A DNA stretch of 64,000 bases, from positions 62,001 through 126,000 of the forward strand of contig DAIDGX010000008.1 of the NCBI GenBank assembly GCA_027452165.1. The letters run 5' to 3'. The translations under genes and the position numbers were made by a program. Source of the DNA: Vulcanimicrobiota bacterium (lineage in GTDB: Bacteria; Vulcanimicrobiota; Vulcanimicrobiia; Vulcanimicrobiales; Vulcanimicrobiaceae). This document shows positions 1 to 6,790 of the stretch, piece after piece; position 1 is the stretch's first letter; the number at the start of each line of letters is the position of its first letter. The notes under the pieces were generated by a model that saw only the letters and a list, made by a program, of their open reading frames with translations, ran no database searches and was not told the DNA's origin.

Positions 1-348
1 ACCGATTACATCTACGCCGCGTTCTCCGAGGAGTTCGGCTTGCTCGGTGCGTTCGTGCTCATCGCGTTCTTCGCCGTGCTCGTGCGCCGCATGCTCGCCG
101 TCGGGCGCGATCAGCCCGATCTCTACGCAAAGCTGCTCGCTACCGGTCTTGCCGCGACGCTTGGATTCCAAGTTGTCATCATCATCGGTGGCGTCATCGG
201 TGCGTTCCCGCTCACGGGCATCACGCTACCGTTTCTTTCGTACGGGGGAAGCTCGCTCGTCGCGAATTTCCTCATGATCGCGCTCATCTGGGCGATGAGC
301 GCTCGCGTATGCGCACCAACACGATCTCGCTCGTCGTCATCGCCTTAG
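1..348 (+). CDS. SEDS-family (FtsW/RodA) peptidoglycan polymerase, C-terminal part
   Basis: The gene enters from the left edge in frame 1, so only about 115 C-terminal residues are visible. SEDS proteins polymerise lipid II into glycan strands in the cytoplasmic membrane together with a class B PBP. The visible part opens with the conserved periplasmic-loop text TDYIYAAFSEEFGLLGA. Hydrophobic helices follow, then the family hallmark LTGITLPFLSYGGSSLVAN near the C-terminus. The 3' end overlaps the next gene by 40 bases. FtsW (division) and RodA (elongation) cannot be told apart from this fragment. Family assignment is firm; the missing start is outside the window. Confidence 0.9.
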   Translation, partial: TDYIYAAFSEEFGLLGAFVLIAFFAVLVRRMLAVGRDQPDLYAKLLATGLAATLGFQVVIIIGGVIGAFPLTGITLPFLSYGGSSLVANFLMIALIWAMSARVCAPTRSRSSSSP

Positions 349-1103
349 CGCTGCTCGCCATCGGCGCGGGTTTTGTGAGCGGCGCGGCGGGAAGCCGCCC
401 TCCGGCGGTCGTGACGTACCGGCCGCAACCGCTCGCAAGCGTGCACGCGCGCGCGGGGGCGGATGCATCGGACATTGCGGTGGATGACATCTTCAGTCGC
501 GACGACGTTGTCGTCGATCGTCACGCGAGCGCTTCGACGACCTGGCGCCCGGCGCGCCTTGCGATCGTCGTCGGGTTATGCGGCTACTCCGTGCGGATCG
601 AATCGGCGTTTTTGCATCTGGGAGTGCCGCTTGCGTTCGACGTGGACCCCCATGGGGCCGATGCGGTGCGTTTTGCGCATCTCGCACAAATGGCGAAGAT
701 GCCGTTCTTCCTCCACGTGAACGACGTTCCGTCCGCGGCGATGCTCACGTCGTTGCGCGCGCGCTTCGGCACCTTTACGGGCATCGCGTCGCGCACGAGC
801 GCGGGCATGGCGCGCGCGCTCGCCGGCACGGGCTTCACGTTCTTCGACGAACGTGGGGACGCGAATCCGACAGCCTTTTTCGCTGCGCGCGTACCGTTCG
901 TGGCCCGCGACGGTACGGTGGACGATCGCGCCGCCGAGAGCTACATCCTGTTCATGCTGCAACGCGCCGCCGATCGCTCCGAGCACGAGGGAGCCTTGAC
1001 CTTGCTCATGCGGCCGCTGCCGGCGTCGCTTGCCGCGTTCGAGAGCTTCGTGCAAACGAGGAGTGTCCAAATCGCAGCGCTAACGCCCGAAAGCACGAAC
1101 TGA
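309..1103 (+). CDS. YibQ-like divergent polysaccharide deacetylase (DUF610-like), membrane-anchored
   Basis: 264 residues with an N-terminal signal-anchor (about residues 7-28) and a periplasmic domain. From about residue 95 the order of segments resembles the divergent polysaccharide deacetylase family (YibQ): a strand ending VVGLCGY where the family has IDDLGY, then a segment on the protein 'handled' as FDVDPHGADA, FFLHVND, a middle stretch like the 'serine-hidden' GTFTGIASRTSAGMA, then FFDERG and a closing segment about Leu/Ala-rich. The catalytic-type Asp-Asp of the first motif is replaced by Gly-Leu, so enzymatic activity is doubtful. The start lies inside the upstream SEDS gene, giving a 40-base overlap. 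The family match is by eye and moderate; otherwise this is a hypothetical anchored periplasmic protein. Confidence 0.55.
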   Translation: MRTNTISLVVIALALLAIGAGFVSGAAGSRPPAVVTYRPQPLASVHARAGADASDIAVDDIFSRDDVVVDRHASASTTWRPARLAIVVGLCGYSVRIESAFLHLGVPLAFDVDPHGADAVRFAHLAQMAKMPFFLHVNDVPSAAMLTSLRARFGTFTGIASRTSAGMARALAGTGFTFFDERGDANPTAFFAARVPFVARDGTVDDRAAESYILFMLQRAADRSEHEGALTLLMRPLPASLAAFESFVQTRSVQIAALTPESTN

Positions 1104-1114
1104 AAGGAGCGAAC

Positions 1115-1621
1115 ATGGAGCGTTTTTCCAAGATCGGACTCGTCGGTGTCGCACTCGTGCTTGCGCTGGGTGCTTGCTCGAAGAGCAGTACGTCGAGCAG
1201 CACGTCGTCGGCCTCGACGGCTCCTGAAGCCACGGCAGCGGCATCGGCTGCCGCATCTCCGGCGGCATCGGTCGCTGCGGCACCGCAGAACGCTGCGGCT
1301 GCGGCAGACGGCGGTAAGGTGTATCAAACGAACTGTTCGAGTTGCCACCAAGCCGAGGGCACGGGTCTGGCCGGATCGTTCCCGCCGCTTGCGGGCAACC
1401 CAGTCGTGACGGGTGACGCGACCAAAGTGGCGCACATCGTGAAATATGGCTTGAGCGGCAACATTACGGTGGCCGGCAAGGCCTACAACGGGATGATGCC
1501 CGCGTGGGGGCAATCGCTCTCGAACGCCGACATCGCCGCGGTGCTCACGTTCATCCGCTCGTCGTGGGGGAACAAGGCCGGCGCCGTGACGGAAGCGCAG
1601 GTCGCGGGCGTAGCGCAGTAG
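1115..1621 (+). CDS. c-type cytochrome lipoprotein
   Basis: 168 residues. The signal peptide ends in a lipobox (LALGAC, Cys21), followed by a low-complexity Ser/Ala-rich linker to about residue 65. One class I cytochrome c domain then follows, with a CSSCH haem-binding motif and a downstream MMPAW segment that can supply the axial methionine. It is likely a lipid-anchored, single-haem electron carrier on the outer face of the membrane. The ATG is chosen because AAAGGAG lies 8 bases upstream and the lipoprotein signal begins there; longer in-frame extensions would run through the previous gene. A B-type oxidase lies about 5 kb away and could be its electron acceptor (inference). Confidence 0.9.
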   Translation: MERFSKIGLVGVALVLALGACSKSSTSSSTSSASTAPEATAAASAAASPAASVAAAPQNAAAAADGGKVYQTNCSSCHQAEGTGLAGSFPPLAGNPVVTGDATKVAHIVKYGLSGNITVAGKAYNGMMPAWGQSLSNADIAAVLTFIRSSWGNKAGAVTEAQVAGVAQ

Positions 1622-1623
1622 CG

Positions 1624-2406
1624 CTAGCCGAAACGAACGCTTAGCATCGAGATGGAGCCGCCGTCGATTCCTTCGACCGGAAACGTTACCGCGTCGTCGG
1701 GCGTGGCGGCGCCCATCGCATAGATCAACGGAAGATAATGATCGGGCGTCGGTGCGGATCGTAGCGCGTCGTCACCCAGCGTCTCATAGTCTACGAGCGG
1801 ATCGAACCGGCGCGCGAGCATCAACTCGCGCGCCGTCGTTTCGAAGCGCATGGCCCAGTCGTAGGGCTCCTGGACATGGCGTCCCCATGCGTACGCGTGC
1901 AGATTGTGCACGATGTTTCCACTCGCCGCGATGAGCACGCCCTCGTCACGCAGCGGACGCAAGCGCACTCCGAGCTCGTAGTGGTACGAGGGCGGCTGCA
2001 ACTCGTCGATGCTGAGTTGGACGACGGGGACGTCTGCGTCGGGATAGACGTGACGAAGTACGGACCACGTGCCGTGATCGAGGCCCCAGGCGTGATCCAT
2101 GCGCACGCGCGCCGGTGCGAGCAGGGTGGCGACGTGCGCTGCGAGTTCCGGATCGCCGGGCGCCGGGTAGCGCACCTCGAACAGCGCGCGCGGAAAACCA
2201 CCGAAATCGTGGATCGTGCGCGGGTGCTCCATCGCCGTCACGAAGGTGCCGGGCAGATACCAGTGCGCCGAAACCATCAGTATCGCGCGCGGGCGCGGGA
2301 TCGATCGTCCGATTTCATTCCACGCGCGCGTGTAGGCGTTGTCGTCCAAGGCGTTGAGCGGGTTGCCGTGACCGAGGAACAGGACCGGCATGCGTGGTGG
2401 GTTCAT
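1624..2406 (-). CDS. ygiD: extradiol ring-cleavage dioxygenase, DODA/YgiD family
   Basis: 260 residues, the usual length for the class III (LigB-type) DOPA-dioxygenase family. Metal-ligand histidines can be read at H13 (LFLGHGNP), H48 (MVSAHW), H167 (SGNIVHNL) and H223 (TPDHYLPL). E. coli YgiD opens the ring of L-DOPA in vitro, but the physiological substrate is unknown here. It starts within the stop of the upstream methyltransferase (4-base ATGA overlap), so the two are probably co-translated. It converges with the cytochrome c gene, separated by only 2 bases. Confidence 0.88.
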   Translation of the reverse strand: MNPPRMPVLFLGHGNPLNALDDNAYTRAWNEIGRSIPRPRAILMVSAHWYLPGTFVTAMEHPRTIHDFGGFPRALFEVRYPAPGDPELAAHVATLLAPARVRMDHAWGLDHGTWSVLRHVYPDADVPVVQLSIDELQPPSYHYELGVRLRPLRDEGVLIAASGNIVHNLHAYAWGRHVQEPYDWAMRFETTARELMLARRFDPLVDYETLGDDALRSAPTPDHYLPLIYAMGAATPDDAVTFPVEGIDGGSISMLSVRFG

Positions 2407-3377
2407 CGGCGTGCGATCTTCACGAGGCGAAACGGCAATTGCACGTCAAGGCGTCCATCGAACTCCGCAAGGGTTTCGGCCTTACGCTGCACGGCTTCGA
2501 CGATGCGCTCGCGTTCGGGGACCGAACTGAAAAGGTAGAGACGATTGTAGATGGCGGCGGCGCGATCGGGCGTCATGTATGCGTGTGCCGTGAACGGGGT
2601 GATCTCGAGCGTGTCGCGCGCGAAAGCGATCGACTCACCGAGCAGATTGGCGATACCGTCGTCGTCGTAGATCCGGCGGTCTTCCATGTCGGGCCACACG
2701 AAGTGCGGATAGAATGAGCGGAGTCTCTCGACGGCTGCCGTGTGCAGTTCGATCCATGTGTTGTCGCGGTCATTTTGCCATCCGCGATTGGTCACAAACG
2801 TGAGGCGCCCGCCCTTGCGCAGAACGCGCGCGGCTTCGGCAAAGTAGCGCTTGGGATCGGGAAGAAAGTTGAAAAACTGATGCGCAAGCACCAGATCGAA
2901 GCTCGCGCTTTGATAGGGAAGATCGGCCGCATCGGCAAGTTCGAGCGTAAGATTGGGCGAGCCACCGTAGCGCCCGAGCGCCACGGAGAGTTCGGATTCG
3001 CTAATGGTGGTAGCCGTGATCCAGCGTGCGCCGGTGCCGAGACGGTCGAGCAGCGCCTCCACCAAGTTGCCGTCGCCGCAGCCAACTTCGAGCATCTCGT
3101 CGTCGGGGCGCGCTTCGAGCGCCAGCCGCTCGTAGCTCGTGCACCCGTGCTCGTCGCGCAGGAGCGTAAAGAGGTCGTTCGCGGTGGGGTATGCGTCGTG
3201 GAACTCCTGGAAATATGCGAGCCACTCGCCGGCGGTGTTCCGGCGGCCGTTCAACACGGCATCGAGCAGGCGTGACGTCGCATTCTCCACAGCAGTGAGT
3301 ATTGTGTCGAGCAACCGCTCGTGCCTGTAGGTTCTTTGGATCTGCGTCGCCTGCAAGAAGCGTGCATTGTCAGGCAA
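2403..3377 (-). CDS. class I SAM-dependent methyltransferase
   Basis: 324 residues. The Rossmann methyltransferase core begins at about residue 92, with the SAM-binding loop EVGCGDG (97-103). A later acidic loop (LADAADLPY) and the post-core segment VLRKGGRLTFVTNRGW follow the usual order of motifs. About 90 N-terminal residues precede the core, and a C-terminal cap of about 100 residues probably binds substrate. The substrate cannot be read. The start used is TTG at 3377; no in-frame ATG precedes the catalytic core, so the true start may be this TTG or another TTG seven codons further in. It is first in a two-gene unit with the dioxygenase and is transcribed away from the blaI-like gene. Confidence 0.85.
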   Translation of the reverse strand: MPDNARFLQATQIQRTYRHERLLDTILTAVENATSRLLDAVLNGRRNTAGEWLAYFQEFHDAYPTANDLFTLLRDEHGCTSYERLALEARPDDEMLEVGCGDGNLVEALLDRLGTGARWITATTISESELSVALGRYGGSPNLTLELADAADLPYQSASFDLVLAHQFFNFLPDPKRYFAEAARVLRKGGRLTFVTNRGWQNDRDNTWIELHTAAVERLRSFYPHFVWPDMEDRRIYDDDGIANLLGESIAFARDTLEITPFTAHAYMTPDRAAAIYNRLYLFSSVPERERIVEAVQRKAETLAEFDGRLDVQLPFRLVKIARR

Positions 3378-3411
3378 GCTCGCGGCACTCGATCGTCACC
3401 TATGATACTAG

Positions 3412-3440
3412 TTGACACCCGGCGGCGTTGCGGATATCCT
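3412..3440 (+). promoter_or_regulatory. sigma70-type promoter of the blaI/blaR1-like operon
   Basis: A perfect -35 TTGACA (3412-3417) is followed, after exactly 17 bases, by TATCCT (3435-3440; 4 of 6 to consensus). The start codon of the repressor is 27 bases further on. A 6-base palindrome ACTAGT (3408-3413) touches the -35. The location, between divergent genes and directly before a BlaI-type repressor, fits an autoregulated promoter. Confidence 0.7.
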
Positions 3441-3443
3441 ACA

Positions 3444-3457
3444 CCTAGTAATCTAGG
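3444..3457. promoter_or_regulatory. probable BlaI-type operator (palindrome CCTAG-TAAT-CTAGG)
   Basis: A perfect 5-base inverted repeat with a 4-base AT-rich centre lies just after the -10 box and overlaps the ribosome binding region of the repressor gene. BlaI/MecI repressors bind short dyads over their own promoter as dimers. The location is right, although the sequence is not the staphylococcal TACA/TGTA operator. Binding by the adjacent repressor is inferred. Confidence 0.6.
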
Positions 3458-3466
3458 AGATACATC

Positions 3467-3853
3467 ATGCCGAAGAAAAGGGCGCTCGTACTCACCGACC
3501 ATGAACTGCGGCTCATGGACGTGCTGTGGGCGCGAGGACCCTCCACCGTTTCCGAAGTGACCGCCGCACTGACCGCGCCGCCGCTGGCATACAACACCGT
3601 CCTCTCGACGCTTGGAACGCTCGAAAAAAAAGGTTACGTCGCACACAAAACGGCGGGTCGGGCGTTTATCTATGATGCGCGAGTCGAGCGAGAGGATGCA
3701 GCAAAAACCGCCGTAAGCCACGTGATCGCGCGTTTTTTTGGAAATTCCCCAAACGCGCTCGCCCTTGCGCTGCTCAATGACGTACCCGTTAGCGATGCCG
3801 ACCGCAAGCGTATCCGCGAACTTCTCGAACGTTCTGCAAAGGATAAACAGTGA
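3467..3853 (+). CDS. blaI: BlaI/MecI/CopY-family transcriptional repressor
   Basis: 128 residues, the family's usual size. It is a winged-helix DNA-binding domain (about residues 8-75: LTDHELRLMDVLWARGPSTV, then YNTVLSTLGTLEKKGYVAH, then the wing GRAFIYDA) plus a C-terminal dimerisation helix. Such repressors are cleaved when the partner BlaR1 protease is activated. The ATG follows TAGGAGA. Its stop overlaps the start of the BlaR1-like gene by 4 bases (GTGA), the standard arrangement for the pair. No beta-lactamase gene is visible nearby, so the regulon is unknown. Confidence 0.93.
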   Translation: MPKKRALVLTDHELRLMDVLWARGPSTVSEVTAALTAPPLAYNTVLSTLGTLEKKGYVAHKTAGRAFIYDARVEREDAAKTAVSHVIARFFGNSPNALALALLNDVPVSDADRKRIRELLERSAKDKQ

Positions 3854-5604
3854 ACAGCATTTTGGCGCCAATGGCGCTCGCGATATCGAGCATGCTCTTC
3901 ACGAGCATTTGGGAGGGCGCGATCATCGTCGCCATCGTTTGGACCGGCTTGCGATGCGTTCCGAAGCTTGGCGCATCGACCCGTCACGCGATTTGGCTCT
4001 GCACCCTTATGGCACTCGTCGCCGCACCGATCGCGACCACGGTCGCGGCCTCGACCGTGCCGTCTTCGTCGAATACGCCAGTCGTCCTGATTCCGGTAAC
4101 GTCGAGTTCAGAAACCTCTGCCCATCGTATGGTTGCTGCGAGAAACGCGCAGCACTCCGCCGCAGCGGCGAAGGTGGTGGTGCCATCGCGTCGCTACATT
4201 GACGTGCCGCTGGTGTTTTCCATGGTGGTTGCGTTGCTTTGCTTGGCGCTCGCGGCGGCCCGTAGCGCAATTCTCGTCGCGCACCTGTCGGAGCTTGCTC
4301 GGCTGCGGCGGACCGCGGTGCGGGTGCGCGATGCGTTCGGGTATCCGGTTCTCGCGTCGGCTCGAGCCACGGTGCCGCTGGCGGTCGGCTTCTTTCGCCC
4401 CGCCGTCATGTTGCCGGCAAACCTAGGGGCCGAGCTTTCGCCGAAGGCGATCGAGGCCATCGTCATGCACGAGGCGGCTCATCTGCGGCGTTATGACGTC
4501 TGGACGAACCTCGTCGTACGCATCCTTGAAATCGCGCTCGTGCTCAATCCGATCGCGTGGTTCGTCTCCGGGCGCCTCTGTGTGGAACGCGAGATCGCCT
4601 GTGACGATTGGGTTGTATCCCGCATCGACGGAGGTGAAGTCCTTGCAAGGGCGCTCGCGACGCTATCTTGCCGCCCACTTGTTCCGTCGCTCGCCGTACC
4701 GGCTGCGGTTGGATCAAAAAACGCCCTCGTCGAACGCATCGAACGGCTCCTGGACCGGCGCCCACGACGACTGCGGGTCTCTGCAGGAGCGCTTGCCGGC
4801 GCGTTGGCGCTCTTGCTCGCGTTCACGGCGATCGTGCCGGTGTTCTCGCCGGTGCTGGCCCTTGCCGAAGGACCATCGCTTGCATCCACGACGGCGTGCG
4901 TGAATCACGGGATCATGATCGCACTCCCCGATTTTCGCACTGGAAAACCATCACATCGATGGGTTCCGCTCGGCGCCTACGCGAAGCGTGCAACGAATCC
5001 AAGAGACACGGTGGTCGATGCGACCGTCGATGCGAACGGGAAACTGACGAACGTCACCATCGTCTCGTCGCCTTACGAACGCGATGCTGCAGCAGCAAAG
5101 AACCTATTCGAGCGCAGCGCGTATCGGCCGGCAGTCATCGGATGTCACCCGACGGCGTCGAGCATACGTGTAGCGTTTGGCATGAACATGGGTGCAGCCG
5201 TGCCGATCTCGGTTGTGAGCGCAGTCTATCCGCATGGCTGGAGTCGTCAGCATCCAGGCGCGTGCAAGGTTCCCGATCTCCTCCATGGCGGTATACCAGA
5301 CGTCAAGCTCACGCAAAATACGACGCTCTCCGGCTCGGTGCGCGTGGTCGTTGACGCCCGTGGGAACGTCATTCGTGCCTCGCTGCTACATCGGACCGGA
5401 GATCGTGCATTCGACGCGGCCATGCTCGCGGCAGCGAAAAGCTATGTATATCCTCTGGGTGCGAGCAATCGCTTTAAGCCGGTCCGTCCGGACGGTGCGC
5501 CGCTCGCATGGAACGCGACACACGGATACAACTCGTATGCAACGTGCGCCCCGCTACCCACGCAATATACCTGGACCACGACCTTCCCATCGGCTGGGAA
5601 GTAG
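3850..5604 (+). CDS. BlaR1/MecR1-like M56 metalloprotease with two C-terminal TonB_C-like domains
   Basis: 584 residues, GTG start overlapping the blaI stop. Four or so membrane helices (about 7-32, 45-68, 118-142, 315-340) surround a cytosolic zinc-protease region with HEAAH at residues 207-211. A second conserved segment with ERE-ACDDWV follows, typical of peptidase family M56. In BlaR1 the external C-terminus is a penicillin-binding sensor; here it is replaced by two repeats shaped like TonB C-terminal domains (about 385-440 and 495-550), each with a 'VDA-G-V/L' strand pair then an 'AAK…Y-P' helix and strand. It probably senses an envelope signal and triggers BlaI proteolysis. The ligand is unknown. 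Confidence 0.88.
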   Translation: MNSILAPMALAISSMLFTSIWEGAIIVAIVWTGLRCVPKLGASTRHAIWLCTLMALVAAPIATTVAASTVPSSSNTPVVLIPVTSSSETSAHRMVAARNAQHSAAAAKVVVPSRRYIDVPLVFSMVVALLCLALAAARSAILVAHLSELARLRRTAVRVRDAFGYPVLASARATVPLAVGFFRPAVMLPANLGAELSPKAIEAIVMHEAAHLRRYDVWTNLVVRILEIALVLNPIAWFVSGRLCVEREIACDDWVVSRIDGGEVLARALATLSCRPLVPSLAVPAAVGSKNALVERIERLLDRRPRRLRVSAGALAGALALLLAFTAIVPVFSPVLALAEGPSLASTTACVNHGIMIALPDFRTGKPSHRWVPLGAYAKRATNPRDTVVDATVDANGKLTNVTIVSSPYERDAAAAKNLFERSAYRPAVIGCHPTASSIRVAFGMNMGAAVPISVVSAVYPHGWSRQHPGACKVPDLLHGGIPDVKLTQNTTLSGSVRVVVDARGNVIRASLLHRTGDRAFDAAMLAAAKSYVYPLGASNRFKPVRPDGAPLAWNATHGYNSYATCAPLPTQYTWTTTFPSAGK

Positions 5605-5626
5605 ATGTGGCGCACTCGAACCCGGC

Positions 5627-5674
5627 GAGTTCTGCGCTGAGCAACAGATTGAACCGCAAAGCGGAACTCGTTTT
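5627..5674 (+). terminator. weak hairpin with T run after the blaR1-like gene
   Basis: GAGTTC (5627-5632) can pair with GAACTC (5664-5669), and the small hairpin CCGC-AAA-GCGG lies inside the 3' part. GTTTTG follows directly. It lies 22 bases after the blaR1-like stop in the gap between convergent genes. The loop is long and the call is tentative. Confidence 0.35.
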
Positions 5675-5708
5675 GCCAGGCGCCGGTCCTGCGTGCCCAA
5701 ACGTGCAA

Positions 5709-6296
5709 TTAGGCTGCAAATCGGAAATCGACGAGAAAGAGACGCTCCGCGTAGTTGTACAAATCTGGATCGACCTTCCGCAGGCGCGCCTTCGTCGCTC
5801 TTGGCCAATGCGAGGTGACGTCGTTGATTTCGACATAGGCGCGCAACGCCTCTGCGAAATATTCGTCGATGCCGGTTGCTGCGTAGGGCGTGACGAAGCG
5901 CGTTGCCGCGGTAAAGATCGCGCGCAGGGCCGGGTCGATTCCCGAGCGATAGACCCCGCCGCCGAGCGCGCAATCGAGCGCGTGGCCGAACTCGTGCGCG
6001 ACGGTCATCGGGCTGCGCGAACGCACATACACGGTGCGTTCCTCGACGACGAAGAGCCCCGCCGGCGGGGCGGGCCAGGCATCGACGTCGATGTTGAGAC
6101 GTGCGAGGGCGGGCGAGGCATTGCGGTAGAGTTCGCCGCGGTGCAGCGGAGCGATGCGCGTGCCGGCACGATGCGCGAAGGCGAGTGCTCCCGCGCCGAA
6201 GCGTTCGAGGGTGCGGGCGATTGCGCGCCCGGTATCGGGGCGTTCGCGTGCGATCAGTCGTGCGGCGAGGGTTGGTGCGGTGGACATCCGCACCAT
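5709..6296 (-). CDS. anthrax-lethal-factor-like (ATLF) zinc metallopeptidase domain protein
   Basis: 195 residues from the ATG at 6296. It contains HEFGHALD (H101, H105) followed after 40 residues by DEYFAEA (E145, a plausible third zinc ligand). A conserved tail, VDPDLYNYAERLF, follows. This HEFGH…EYFAEA…P-x-x-Y pattern is that of the gluzincin-like ATLF domain (lethal factor, Pro-Pro endopeptidase and related proteins). There is no signal peptide, so it may be cytosolic or exported by another route. Substrate and role are unknown. Open frame continues to 6458, but that would overlap the next gene by 104 bases, so the ATG at 6296 (or 6287) is preferred. No clear Shine-Dalgarno is seen. Confidence 0.75.
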   Translation of the reverse strand: MVRMSTAPTLAARLIARERPDTGRAIARTLERFGAGALAFAHRAGTRIAPLHRGELYRNASPALARLNIDVDAWPAPPAGLFVVEERTVYVRSRSPMTVAHEFGHALDCALGGGVYRSGIDPALRAIFTAATRFVTPYAATGIDEYFAEALRAYVEINDVTSHWPRATKARLRKVDPDLYNYAERLFLVDFRFAA

Positions 6297-6354
6297 CGTG
6301 TCGCGTGAACGTGGCGCGGATGCTGCCGCGGTGTGTCTGCGGGATGTCCGTCCA

Positions 6355-6789
6355 TCAGTGTCGGACGACGAGCACGGGCACGTCGGCGCGGCGCAACACC
6401 CCTTCGGCGACGCTGCCGATGAAGAGGCGTGAAAGCCCCTTGCGGCCATGCGTGCCAAGCACGATCAAATCGGCGTGGACCGACGTTGCGGTAGCAAGAA
6501 TCTCCTCGACCGCGTCGCCTTCGCCGGTGACCGTTGCCGGGGTGAGACCGTAGGTTGCGCACGTTGCGCTCGCCTCGCTCAACATCTGCGCTCCGTCTTT
6601 GCGCATGATCTCGATCGCATCGACGGGGTAGGGCGTTTCGTAGCCCGCGACCGCGAGCAGTTTGGAGACGTCAATGACGTTGACGAGCGTCACCTTTGCT
6701 TTGGCTAATGTCGCTACGTCGCACGCTTGCCGGAGGGCCGCTTGCGCGGCCTCCGATGCGTCGACGGCGACGAGTATCGATGAAAACAT
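6355..6789 (-). CDS. universal stress protein, UspA family
   Basis: 144 residues, a single Usp domain. It starts with the strand ILVAVDASEAAQ and ends with the ATP-binding-type signature GTHGRKGLSRLFIGSVAEGV followed by PVLVVRH. Such proteins are cytosolic and induced in growth arrest, hypoxia or stress; the G-x2-G-x9-G(S/T) pattern suggests the nucleotide-binding subclass. It lies immediately after the cytochrome oxidase subunit I gene on the same strand (1-base gap), so it probably belongs to that operon. Confidence 0.93.
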   Translation of the reverse strand: MFSSILVAVDASEAAQAALRQACDVATLAKAKVTLVNVIDVSKLLAVAGYETPYPVDAIEIMRKDGAQMLSEASATCATYGLTPATVTGEGDAVEEILATATSVHADLIVLGTHGRKGLSRLFIGSVAEGVLRRADVPVLVVRH

Positions 6790-6790
6790 T

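Noticed and set aside
5709-6458. A longer start for the ATLF-like protease.
   Set aside because: The extra 54 codons overlap the Usp gene and show no conserved sequence; ATG 6296 or 6287 fits better.
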